Assembly (NCBI GenBank): GCA_043425375.1
Contig: JBHWQC010000063.1
Span: forward strand, 1-48,552
Origin: Atopostipes sp043425375
Lineage (GTDB): Bacteria; Bacillota; Bacilli; Lactobacillales; Carnobacteriaceae_A
Direction of reading: 5' to 3'
DNA length: 48,552 nt
Within the stretch, counting starts at the first letter, position 1; the number at the start of each line of letters is the position of its first letter. The notes beneath the pieces were generated by a model. The model was not told the DNA's origin and searched no databases. It saw nothing but the letters and a program-made list of their open reading frames with translations. Both the position numbers and the translations under genes were made by a program. Of the stretch, positions 32,716-40,437 are shown piece by piece.

Positions 32716-33624
32716 ATGAAGAACATACCATTTGGACAAAGTGAAGAAGAGGTTTCCGCAGTGGCTTTAGGCATTATGCGTGTCAATACAGCAAAAGATC
32801 CGGTCAAGGTGCTTGAGGCGGCTGTAGAGAACGGCATTACCTTTTTTGACCATGCCGATATTTATAACGACGGAGAAAGTGAGCGCATTTTTGCGGATGC
32901 TTTGAAAAAGACCTCGATTCGTCGAGAAGATTTGTTTATTCAGTCAAAAGCCGGAATTGTTAAAGGGAAAATGTATGACTTTTCAAAAGCGCATATTCTA
33001 CACTCTGTCGACGGCATTTTAGAACGCCTCAACACCGATTATCTAGATTCCCTCCTCTTGCATCGTCCCGATACGTTAATGGAGCCGGCTGAAATTGCCG
33101 AAGCCTTTAACGCATTGGAAACAGCTGGAAAAGTACGTCATTTTGGAGTCAGCAACTTTAACCCCGGACAAGTTGAACTGTTAAAAACAGCAGTAGCGCA
33201 ACCTCTGCAAGCGAATCAGCTGCAATTTGGTTTGATGCACACCGGCATGGTAGATTCGGGGATTAATGTGAACCGCCTTGAGAGCAGTTCGGTCGACCAT
33301 GACGGCGGTATTCTCGAGTACTCGCGCCTGCAGCAGATGACCATTCAAGCCTGGTCGCCTTACCAAGGACCTCATGGTGTGTTTATTGGGGATGAGGCGT
33401 TGCCCGAGTTGAATGAAGTCCTTCGGGAAATGGCTGAAAAGTACGGCACAACCCCTACAGGCTTAGCTTCCGCTTGGATTTTACGCCATCCGGCCAATAT
33501 GCAAGTCATTGCCGGAACAATGAATACAGACCGGATTGAACAAATTGCGCAAGCCGCAGAAATAGAGCTGACCCGAGAAGATTGGTACACCCTTTATCAA
33601 GCAGCCGGTAATCCTCTGCCTTAA
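32716..33624 (+). CDS. Aldo/keto reductase (YdhF-like)
   Basis: This 302-residue NADPH-dependent aldo/keto reductase forms a TIM barrel. The catalytic tetrad is visible: D45 and Y50 in FFDHADIY, K78 in IQSKAG and H116 in LLLHRPD. Later FGVSNFNPGQ, QAWSPYQGP and the phosphate-binding VIAGTMNTDRI segment complete the family pattern. It resembles the E. coli YdhF group, whose natural substrate is uncertain. The ribosome site is weak (GCAGGG). There is no obvious terminator before the rpsD promoter 15 bp later. Confidence 0.93.
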   Translation: MKNIPFGQSEEEVSAVALGIMRVNTAKDPVKVLEAAVENGITFFDHADIYNDGESERIFADALKKTSIRREDLFIQSKAGIVKGKMYDFSKAHILHSVDGILERLNTDYLDSLLLHRPDTLMEPAEIAEAFNALETAGKVRHFGVSNFNPGQVELLKTAVAQPLQANQLQFGLMHTGMVDSGINVNRLESSSVDHDGGILEYSRLQQMTIQAWSPYQGPHGVFIGDEALPELNEVLREMAEKYGTTPTGLASAWILRHPANMQVIAGTMNTDRIEQIAQAAEIELTREDWYTLYQAAGNPLP

Positions 33625-33638
33625 TTTAACAAAAAGCA

Positions 33639-33667
33639 TTGACTTACGCGATGGTGTCGGGTACAAT
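33639..33667 (+). promoter_or_regulatory. Sigma-A promoter of rpsD
   Basis: TTGACT (33639-33644), 17 bp, TACAAT (33662-33667). A start near 33674 gives a leader of about 170 nt. Confidence 0.88.
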
Positions 33668-33673
33668 AGTCGT

Positions 33674-33838
33674 TGTGTAAAATAATGCAGCAAGAAGCGA
33701 TAACCGCGTCAACATTTTCTTACCACTTCGGTGAATGAGTAACCAGCGGCTGCAAGACGGTGAAAATTAAAAGAGAATGCACGTATTATTGAGCTTCTAC
33801 TCGTTACGTTATTTTACTCCAAAATAAATTAATGGAGG
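33674..33838 (+). promoter_or_regulatory. Structured rpsD leader, probable S4 autoregulatory site
   Basis: A multi-branch fold is closed by TGCAGC (33686-33691) with GCTGCA (33749-33754). Inside are AAGAA/TTCTT and GCG/CGC stems and a CAC-TTCG-GTG tetraloop hairpin (33724-33733). Near the gene, CTCCA (33817-33821) can pair with TGGAG (33833-33837), hiding the ribosome site. Alternatively TTATTTT (33809-33815) pairs with AAAATAA (33821-33827), which frees it. S4 is known to repress its own synthesis by binding its mRNA leader in Bacillus; that it does so here is inferred. Confidence 0.65.
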
Positions 33839-33846
33839 AAATAAAT

Positions 33847-34452
33847 ATGTCAAGATTTACAGGATCTACTTGGAAAAAATCTCGTCGTTTAGGGATTTCT
33901 TTATCTGGTACAGGAAAAGAGTTAGCACGTCGTCCATACGCACCAGGTCAACACGGACCAACAAGCCGTGAAAACTTATCAGAGTACGGACTACAGTTAA
34001 AAGAAAAACAAAAATTACGTTTCTTATACGGAATGAATGAGCGTCAGTTCTTTAACTTATTTACACAAGCAGGTAAAATTCGTGAAGGTGAGCACGGTAC
34101 TAACTTCATGATCTTACTTGAACAACGTTTAGACAATTTAGTGTACCGATTAGGTTTTGCGACAACTCGTCGTCAAGCCCGTCAATTAGTAAACCATGGC
34201 CACATCACTGTTGATGGTCGTCGCGTAGACATTCCATCCTTTACAGTAAAAGTAGGCCAAGTCATTGGTGTACGTGAGAAGTCAAGAGACTTATCTATCA
34301 TCACTGAATCCGTTGAATCTTTATATGGTCGACCAGACTATTTAGAGTTTGACGAAGACAAATTAGAAGGTAAAATGACTCGTTTACCAGCGCGTGAAGA
34401 AATGCCAGCTGAAATTAACGAAGCATACGTGGTTGAGTTCTACAACCGTTAA
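33847..34452 (+). CDS. rpsD: Small-subunit ribosomal protein uS4
   Basis: uS4 binds 16S rRNA first in assembly of the 30S body and contributes to decoding fidelity. The 201 residues start MSRFTGSTWKKSRRLGISLSG, followed by ELARRPYAPGQHGP. An S4 domain (about 92-155) reads RLDNLVYRLGFATTRRQARQLVNHGHITVDG. The N-terminal zinc cysteines of some S4 proteins are absent, so this is the zinc-free form. ATG 33847 has GGAGG 8 bases upstream. Confidence 0.98.
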   Translation: MSRFTGSTWKKSRRLGISLSGTGKELARRPYAPGQHGPTSRENLSEYGLQLKEKQKLRFLYGMNERQFFNLFTQAGKIREGEHGTNFMILLEQRLDNLVYRLGFATTRRQARQLVNHGHITVDGRRVDIPSFTVKVGQVIGVREKSRDLSIITESVESLYGRPDYLEFDEDKLEGKMTRLPAREEMPAEINEAYVVEFYNR

Positions 34453-34464
34453 TAAATAATAAAT

Positions 34465-34490
34465 AAAGACTGGGGAAACCCGGTCTTTTT
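34465..34490 (+). terminator. Rho-independent terminator after rpsD
   Basis: AAAGACTGGG (34465-34474) with CCCGGTCTTT (34479-34488), one G-U pair and a GAAA tetraloop, followed by T. Confidence 0.93.
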
Positions 34491-34512
34491 TCAGTGCCCG
34501 ATGCTAAAATAA

Positions 34513-34547
34513 TAAAAAACGACCAGCACAACAGCTGGTCATTTTTG
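34513..34547 (-). terminator. Terminator for the minus-strand msrC gene (bidirectional in form)
   Basis: GACCAGC (34521-34527) with GCTGGTC (34534-34540), flanked by an A run on the left and a T run on the right. It lies 11 bp past the minus-strand stop. Confidence 0.9.
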
Positions 34548-34557
34548 TGTAAGCTTT

Positions 34558-35022
34558 TTAGGCGTAATGTTTCATTAAGAGATCTACAAAGGCCTCTAGG
34601 AATTCTTGCTCCTCTTGGCCGAATCGATTTTTTATGGGTGCGTCCACATCTAAAACACCCACAGCTTTTCCATTTTGAAGAAGAGGCACGACTATTTCCG
34701 ATTGAGAGGCCGCATCACAGACGATATGACCCGGGAATTCGTTGACATCAGGCACAACAATGGTTTCTTTTTGTGCAAAGGCGGTTCCACAAACTCCACT
34801 GCCCGCAGCAATACGGATGCAGGCGACTTTTCCTTGAAATGGGCCCAAAATGAGTTCTTCATCGGATTCATCCCACAAATAAAAGCCGACCCAATTGATG
34901 TTTTCCAATACTTGGTTCAATAGAGCGGAAGCATTGCTGAGATTGGCGATGCGATTCTCTTCGTCCTCGATCAGCGCTTTGAGTTGCTGTAAGACAAGAT
35001 CAGTATTCAACGTTTTTTCCAT
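34558..35022 (-). CDS. msrC: Free methionine-(R)-sulfoxide reductase, GAF domain
   Basis: This 154-residue single GAF-domain enzyme reduces free methionine-R-sulfoxide with thioredoxin. Three cysteines, C68, C78 and C102, have spacings of 10 and 24. That matches, from memory, the spacing of C84, C94 and C118 in the E. coli enzyme. INWVGFYLW, GPFQGKVACIRI and GVLDVDAP are family landmarks. ATG 35022 has AAGGAG upstream; an open extension of 14 codons lacks support. It is a lone minus-strand gene. Confidence 0.94.
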   Translation of the reverse strand: MEKTLNTDLVLQQLKALIEDEENRIANLSNASALLNQVLENINWVGFYLWDESDEELILGPFQGKVACIRIAAGSGVCGTAFAQKETIVVPDVNEFPGHIVCDAASQSEIVVPLLQNGKAVGVLDVDAPIKNRFGQEEQEFLEAFVDLLMKHYA

Positions 35023-35161
35023 AATGATACTCCTTGTAAAATAATTTAAGAACAAGTATAACATATGGTGTGATTTTTTGATATACTTACATTAATGTGG
35101 ATTAAAAACGAAAAATATACATAATTAGTCGAAATCTATTAAAACGCTTGGAGGAAACCAA

Positions 35162-36895
35162 ATGTCACCTTTGCAAATTACTATCCTTACGATTCTAGTA
35201 CTCATCCTTGTTACCATAGCCATTACTTATTTTGTCCGAAAAAAGTATTACCGTCAAATTGATGAACTAGATGCACAGAAACAGGATGTGTTAAAAGAAG
35301 CGCCTTACGAAGCTTTGAAAGAAGTCGCGGAGTTAAATATTACAGGCCAATCGCAAGAAATACGGGAATCTTTGGAAAACCAATGGCATACTATTGAAAG
35401 TGTCAAATACCCTCAATTAGAAAATGAGCTATATGAGGCGGAACAAGCAACCGACCGCTACCGTATGGGAGAATCGAAAAGGCATCAAGAAGCTGCAGAA
35501 AAAACCATTCATGCGATCCATGAAGATATCACACAACTTACGCATTCGCTAACGGAATTAATTGAACGAGAACAAGCAAACCTTAAGCAAGTGGATGAAA
35601 TGAAGAAACGCTACCACGAAGTTCGGAAATCTCTTCTAGCCTATAGTTTCTCCTTCGGCCCTGCATCTGAAAGTTTTGAAGAGAAATTACAGCTCATGGA
35701 AAATGATTTTGCTGAATTCTCAGATTTGACGGTTTCAGGTGATCATGAAGAAGCGAAAAAAGTTGTTCAACGATTAAGTCAAGACATCGTAGAAATTGAA
35801 GAAAAAATGAAACAAGTCCCCCCAATCCTTGAAGAATTAGAGGATGTGTATGTCGAAGAATTAAAAGATCTACAAGCAGGTTATGACGAGATGGTAGAGG
35901 CTGGGTACAAATTCCCAGAAGATACGATTGAAATGGAAATCTCAAATTTAGACAATTTTAAAGAAACTATCTATGATCGCATCCGTGATTTAGAGTTGGA
36001 AGAAGCTAGAGAAGAGTTGGAGACTCTCGCAGCTGAAATTGATGCCTTGTATGAAAAAATGGAACGAGAGTACAAAGCCAAAGAAAATGTGGGATATGCT
36101 TTAGAAGATACACGACGCGCCATCTTTTTCTTAATTGGTGAATATAGTCGGGTTATGTCACTTGTCAATCGAGTTCATCAGTTTTATGTTTTAAACCATA
36201 ATGAAGAGAAAAGACTCAAAGTGCTCGAGACAGAAGTCCAAGAAGCTCGAGGAATTTACGACCTGATTGAAGAACGTGTAAAACAACAAGCGGTCCCTTA
36301 TACGGTTGCTTATGAACAGTTGGATATATTGTTCAAACGATTAGAAGGCTACAATAAAACCTACGCAAGCATTGAAGAACAATTAGAGAACTATCGCAAA
36401 GAAGAGCGAGAATTAAAAGAAAGCATGCTAGATCTGGAACAAGAAATGTATGCAATGAAACGCTCTTTAGAGAATGAACAATTACCAGGATTACCTGAAG
36501 CATACTTAGAGTTATTCTTTTCTACATCCGATCGCATTGAACTGTTGTCGAAAGAATTGTCAAAACCACGTATCCAAATGACTGAAGTCCGCAGAATTCA
36601 CCAAATCTGTCATGAAGATATTGAACAATTGCGTAAAATGACAAAAGAAGTGATCCGAGAAGTGGAATTAACGGAACGTCTTTCACATAGACTCTATCGG
36701 CATAAAGATGAACATAAAGGGGTTTTAGAAACCATTCGGTATAGTGAATCCCTTTTTAATGAGAACTATGATTACAGTCGCGCTTTGAGTTTAGTCCGTG
36801 AGAAGTTAGAGAATGTCGAACCGGGCGCATACGAAGAGATTGTGCAAGCGTACGACAAAGAAAAAGAACAAGAATTAAAAAAAGAAATCAAATAA
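35162..36895 (+). CDS. ezrA: Septation ring formation regulator EzrA
   Basis: EzrA is a membrane-anchored spectrin-like protein that limits FtsZ assembly away from mid-cell and links it to wall enzymes. The 577 residues have an N-terminal membrane helix (3-25) followed by almost unbroken coiled coil. Family anchors are VRKKYYRQIDELDAQK after the helix and SLVNRVHQFYVLNHNEEK in the middle. The length is typical. GGAGG lies upstream of ATG 35162. A -10-like TATACT is at 35082-35087. It stands alone before a terminator. Confidence 0.96.
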   Translation: MSPLQITILTILVLILVTIAITYFVRKKYYRQIDELDAQKQDVLKEAPYEALKEVAELNITGQSQEIRESLENQWHTIESVKYPQLENELYEAEQATDRYRMGESKRHQEAAEKTIHAIHEDITQLTHSLTELIEREQANLKQVDEMKKRYHEVRKSLLAYSFSFGPASESFEEKLQLMENDFAEFSDLTVSGDHEEAKKVVQRLSQDIVEIEEKMKQVPPILEELEDVYVEELKDLQAGYDEMVEAGYKFPEDTIEMEISNLDNFKETIYDRIRDLELEEAREELETLAAEIDALYEKMEREYKAKENVGYALEDTRRAIFFLIGEYSRVMSLVNRVHQFYVLNHNEEKRLKVLETEVQEARGIYDLIEERVKQQAVPYTVAYEQLDILFKRLEGYNKTYASIEEQLENYRKEERELKESMLDLEQEMYAMKRSLENEQLPGLPEAYLELFFSTSDRIELLSKELSKPRIQMTEVRRIHQICHEDIEQLRKMTKEVIREVELTERLSHRLYRHKDEHKGVLETIRYSESLFNENYDYSRALSLVREKLENVEPGAYEEIVQAYDKEKEQELKKEIK

Positions 36896-36904
36896 CTGAA
36901 TAAA

Positions 36905-36941
36905 GGCTGGGATAAGAAAACTTTTTATCCCGGCTCTTTTT
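36905..36941 (+). terminator. Rho-independent terminator after ezrA
   Basis: GCTGGGATAA (36906-36915) with TTATCCCGGC (36925-36934), one G-U pair, then CTCTTTTT. Confidence 0.92.
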
Positions 36942-36974
36942 ATGTGATTTTTCAGTGATAGTCCCAGCAATATA

Positions 36975-36983
36975 TGTTACAAT
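36975..36983 (+). promoter_or_regulatory. Extended -10 promoter for nifS-thiI
   Basis: TGTTACAAT (TGN plus TACAAT) lies 50 bp before the desulfurase start. No clear -35. Confidence 0.5.
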
Positions 36984-37032
36984 ATTTGACCGTATGGACT
37001 GAAACTGCAGAAGATGAGGGAATGAATAAAAA

Positions 37033-38178
37033 ATGATTTATTTTGACAATAGCGCCACAACAAAAATCGATCCAACCGTTCTTGCCACCTATCAAAAAGT
37101 GAGCCAAGACTATTACGGCAACCCATCCAGTTTACATGAAATGGGTGAGATTTCTTCAAAGCTTCTAAAACAAGCGCGTGCGCAAATTGCACGGGAGTTG
37201 AAGGTTCAACCGGCTGAGATTTATTTTACCAGCGGTGGGACAGAAGGGGATAATTGGGCTATTAAGGGCACGGCCATTGAAAAGAAACGCTTTGGTAAGC
37301 ACTTAATCACCTCAAGTGTGGAACATCCAGCCGTACATGAAACGATGCAACAATTGGAACAACTTGGCTGGGAAGTCACGTATCTTCCAGTCAATCAAGA
37401 CGGGGCTGTATCTGTAGCGGATTTAAAAAAGGCGATCCGGGAAGACACGGTGTTAGTCTCCATTATGGCAGTGAACAACGAAGTGGGAGCGATGCAGCCG
37501 ATTGAAGAGATTGGTGAAGTGCTCAAAAACTATCCAAGTATCCATTTCCACGTGGATGCTGTACAGTCTCTGGGTCTGACGAATTTGAAACTCGGCAAAG
37601 ACAGCCGGGTGGATATGGCGGTATATTCAGGCCACAAATTCAAAGCCCCTCGAGGGATTGGCTTTCTTTACTTGAAAGAAGGGCGCCAATTAGCGCCTTT
37701 ACTGACAGGCGGCGGGCAAGAAAAATCGCTGCGCAGCGGCACTGAAAACTTGCCGGCCATTGTGGCGATGGCCCGCGCGGTTCGTTTGGCCTTTGAAAAC
37801 AACAAGCAAAAAATCGCCCACTTGCAAATGCTCCAAGAAAAATTGAGACGTTATCTAGAAACAAAAGACAAAGTCACCATTTTTACGCCCGAAAATCATG
37901 CGCCGCATATTCTTTGTTTTGGGATTGAAGGGATCCGCGGAGAAGTCACCGTGCATGCCCTCGAAGAACAGGATATTTTCATTTCAACAACGAGCGCTTG
38001 TTCAAGCCGCGCTGCGCATGTAGAATCAAGCACCTTAATTTCGATGGGGGTGCCCAAGGAACAGGCGGAAACAGCTAACCGCGTCAGTTTCTCAGCAGAG
38101 AATACAAAAGCAGAAGTCGATCAGTTTATTCAAGCATATGATGCGATACTGGAAAAATTCGAAATTATTAACGCTTAA
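37033..38178 (+). CDS. nifS: Cysteine desulfurase (NifS/IscS-like) partner of ThiI
   Basis: This PLP enzyme removes sulfur from cysteine and hands it to acceptors. In the 381 residues PLP-lysine is K202 in YSGHKFKAPRG, H99 stacks on the cofactor in SVEHPA, and the persulfide cysteine is C323 in TTSACSSR. The neighbour thiI, 27 bp downstream, shows that the likely acceptor is ThiI for 4-thiouridine. This matches the NifZ-ThiI pair of Bacillus, rather than Fe-S assembly. A GAGGG site is 12 bases before the ATG. Confidence 0.95.
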   Translation: MIYFDNSATTKIDPTVLATYQKVSQDYYGNPSSLHEMGEISSKLLKQARAQIARELKVQPAEIYFTSGGTEGDNWAIKGTAIEKKRFGKHLITSSVEHPAVHETMQQLEQLGWEVTYLPVNQDGAVSVADLKKAIREDTVLVSIMAVNNEVGAMQPIEEIGEVLKNYPSIHFHVDAVQSLGLTNLKLGKDSRVDMAVYSGHKFKAPRGIGFLYLKEGRQLAPLLTGGGQEKSLRSGTENLPAIVAMARAVRLAFENNKQKIAHLQMLQEKLRRYLETKDKVTIFTPENHAPHILCFGIEGIRGEVTVHALEEQDIFISTTSACSSRAAHVESSTLISMGVPKEQAETANRVSFSAENTKAEVDQFIQAYDAILEKFEIINA

Positions 38179-38205
38179 ACCAAACAAGGAGAGTTAGATT
38201 AAAAG

Positions 38206-39426
38206 ATGAAACCCACACAAATTATGATTCGCTACGGCGAGTTATCTACTAAAGGAAAAAACATCCATTTCTTTATCGATAAATTAGGAAGCAACGTCAC
38301 AAAAACGCTGAATCGTTCTTTTCCAAAAGCAGAAGTCACTTGGAATCGTGACCGGATGTATGTTGAATTGAATGGAGAAGATGCCAAAGCCGTTATTCGC
38401 CGACTGAAAAATATTTTTGGTATTCAAACCATGTCTCCGGTACTTCAAGTTGAAAAAACTTTGGAAGAGGCGAAAAAAGGAGCCATTGAAATTGTACGTG
38501 CCTTTGTTGACGAAGGTGTATCCTTTAAAATTAACACACGCCGTGCGGATCGTGATTTTGCATACGACACAATGGATATGAACCGTGAACTTGGCGCAGC
38601 CGTGGCGACGGAATTCCCGGAACTTATTGTACAAATGCAAAAACCAGACCTCACCGTTCGCACCGAAGTTCGCGAGGATGGGATCTTTTTATCTGTTGAA
38701 ACGATTCAAGCTTCTGGTGGCCTGCCGGTAGGAACTGCCGGTAAAGGCATGCTGATGCTTTCAGGTGGGATCGACTCGCCCGTTGCCGGCTACTTGTCCA
38801 TGAAACGTGGCATCGATATTGACGCTGTCCATTTTGCAAGTCCGCCGTACACTAGCCCGCAAGCTCTGCAAAAAGCCAAAGACTTAACGGCTAAACTTGC
38901 CCGTTTCAGCGGAGCTGTCACCTTTATCGAAGTGCCGTTTACAGAAATCCAAGAACAAATCAAAAAAGACATCCCGGAAGGATATATTATGACGGTGACC
39001 CGTCGTTTTATGATGAGTTTAACGGATAAAATCCGTGAACAGCGTGGCGGCTTAGCTATTATGAATGGCGAATCGCTTGGACAAGTGGCTTCACAAACCC
39101 TTGAAAGCATGTATGCAATTAACGCAGTCACTTCCACACCAATCCTACGTCCACTTGTTGCGATGGATAAAACCGAAATAGTGGATATCGCCAAAGCCAT
39201 TGATACGTTCGATTTATCCATTCTGCCTTATGAAGATTGCTGTACGATTTTTACGCCGCCGCGTCCAAAAACTCAACCCAGTCTCGAACGTGTGGAAGAA
39301 TATGAACAAGTGCTTGACGTCGACGGATTAATTGACCGTGCCATAGCGGGCTTAAAAATCGAAACTATCGGCCTAGAAACCGCAGCTGAAAAAACGGCAG
39401 ACGAGCAGTTCGCAGACCTGCTGTAA
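38206..39426 (+). CDS. thiI: tRNA 4-thiouridine synthase ThiI
   Basis: ThiI adenylates U8 of tRNA and replaces its oxygen with sulfur, a UV-sensing mark. The 406 residues give an N-terminal ferredoxin-like plus THUMP domain (about 1-165) and a PP-loop ATPase with SGGIDSP at 186-192. The EDCCTIF segment carries C345/C346, where the family has a conserved catalytic cysteine. There is no C-terminal rhodanese domain, as usual in Firmicutes, so persulfide must come straight from the desulfurase upstream. AAGGAG lies before the ATG. Confidence 0.96.
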   Translation: MKPTQIMIRYGELSTKGKNIHFFIDKLGSNVTKTLNRSFPKAEVTWNRDRMYVELNGEDAKAVIRRLKNIFGIQTMSPVLQVEKTLEEAKKGAIEIVRAFVDEGVSFKINTRRADRDFAYDTMDMNRELGAAVATEFPELIVQMQKPDLTVRTEVREDGIFLSVETIQASGGLPVGTAGKGMLMLSGGIDSPVAGYLSMKRGIDIDAVHFASPPYTSPQALQKAKDLTAKLARFSGAVTFIEVPFTEIQEQIKKDIPEGYIMTVTRRFMMSLTDKIREQRGGLAIMNGESLGQVASQTLESMYAINAVTSTPILRPLVAMDKTEIVDIAKAIDTFDLSILPYEDCCTIFTPPRPKTQPSLERVEEYEQVLDVDGLIDRAIAGLKIETIGLETAAEKTADEQFADLL

Positions 39427-39469
39427 CTTCTGCTTCGCAAATGAAACTCTTTTAGACAAGTTCCTTGAA

Positions 39470-39498
39470 TTGACAGGCGAACGCTGAATCCGTACACT
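39470..39498 (+). promoter_or_regulatory. Sigma-A promoter for the STM3941-like gene
   Basis: TTGACA (39470-39475), a 17-bp spacer and TACACT (39493-39498), 43 bp before the ATG. Confidence 0.85.
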
Positions 39499-39541
39499 CT
39501 AAGAGAATAAAATGACCTAAACATCTACTAAGGAGGGCATT

Positions 39542-40099
39542 ATGGAGACAATATCCATTGATCACTCAAGAAAGGATTATGGTGTGATGTTGCTGTTAGG
39601 TATGCTGATGTTGGGCGCGAGCCTTTTTTTACTCATAGGAGCTTTATCTACCCATTTTCCTTTCCGTTTTTGGGGCCTGCAATCTGATGGACTCGCTTTA
39701 CTGGCGGGCGGCTTTGGCACATTGTTTTTTGGCTATGCTTTTTTCTTTCTTTTGAAACGATTTTTATTTCCTAAAGGGGCATTAGTGATTACTCAAGAAG
39801 GCCTTATTAATCGCACCAATGCGATTGGTTCAAAAGAGGTCATTCCTTTTCATACCATGAAAAAAGCCAAAGTAGAGATTGTCAATAGTTCTGCAAATAT
39901 CGGGATTGAGTTAAAAGATGATCGACAATATTTAGACCGTCTCCCTTGGCTAAAACGGAAAGCTTCTGAAATCAATCAGCGTTCATTTGGTATGAGTGTC
40001 ATTTCTTTAGATGTGCCGGTGGATTCGCGCGAACGTTTGGAAGAATTGGTCGAAATTATTAATGAACGGATTGAACACACGCAGATATTGTCAAATTAA
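39542..40099 (+). CDS. STM3941-like two-helix membrane protein
   Basis: This 185-residue protein has a short polar N-terminus and two membrane helices (about 14-36 and 50-74). A cytoplasmic domain of about 105 residues follows, beginning GALVITQEGLINRTNAIG. The pattern (helix pair followed by a beta-rich PH-like domain with a VIPFHTMKKAKVE strand) fits proteins annotated as the STM3941 family. No function is known. It has its own strong promoter and AAGGAGG site. The assignment to that family is moderate. Confidence 0.65.
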   Translation: METISIDHSRKDYGVMLLLGMLMLGASLFLLIGALSTHFPFRFWGLQSDGLALLAGGFGTLFFGYAFFFLLKRFLFPKGALVITQEGLINRTNAIGSKEVIPFHTMKKAKVEIVNSSANIGIELKDDRQYLDRLPWLKRKASEINQRSFGMSVISLDVPVDSRERLEELVEIINERIEHTQILSN

Positions 40100-40102
40100 T
40101 AG

Positions 40103-40130
40103 TTGATAATTTATAAAAAACTGGTATGAT
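40103..40130 (+). promoter_or_regulatory. Promoter of the valS T-box transcript
   Basis: TTGATA (40103-40108), 16 bp, TATGAT (40125-40130) with a TGG extension. Transcription should start near 40137. Confidence 0.8.
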
Positions 40131-40136
40131 AAATCA

Positions 40137-40375
40137 GTAGAAAATAGCGAAAACACGCGATGAACAAGAAGAGTAAGGTATTTCTTTATTCCAGAGAGAG
40201 GACATTGGTGAGAGACCCTCATAAAGAATATCCGAAGGTAGCTTGGGAGCGAACGAATCCGTTTGGCTGGCAACCATTAGACATGCCGTAAAGAGATACA
40301 AGGGTAGCCTTGTATAATTTAGGTGGTACCGCGATTAACAAGCATTCGTCCTTTAACAGGATGGATGCTTTTTTA
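40137..40375 (+). promoter_or_regulatory. T-box riboswitch upstream of valS
   Basis: The T-box motif AGGTGGTACCGCG is at 40321-40333. Stem I shows CCAGAGAG and GGTGAGAG distal motifs, and TATTTCTTTAT pairs with ATAAAGAATA. In the specifier region GTA (40238-40240) is a Val codon, matching the downstream gene. Stem III is TACAAGG-GTAG-CCTTGTA. The terminator stem 40341-40351 with 40359-40369 runs into T. Uncharged tRNA-Val would favour the antiterminator. Confidence 0.95.
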
Positions 40376-40437
40376 TTTAACTTGTGGAAGCTGCCTTGTT
40401 TTAAAAACGAAGCAGCAATAAAATGAGGAGTGAGAAG

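Noticed and set aside
34494..34923. Plus-strand ORFs opposite msrC
   Set aside because: They mirror the minus-strand msrC gene, whose three catalytic cysteines and family motifs are clear.
37022..37036. Four-codon leader ORF (MNKK, stop) overlapping the nifS start
   Set aside because: The TGA/ATG overlap looks like coupling, but the only ribosome site (GAGGG) is one base from its ATG, too close to use.
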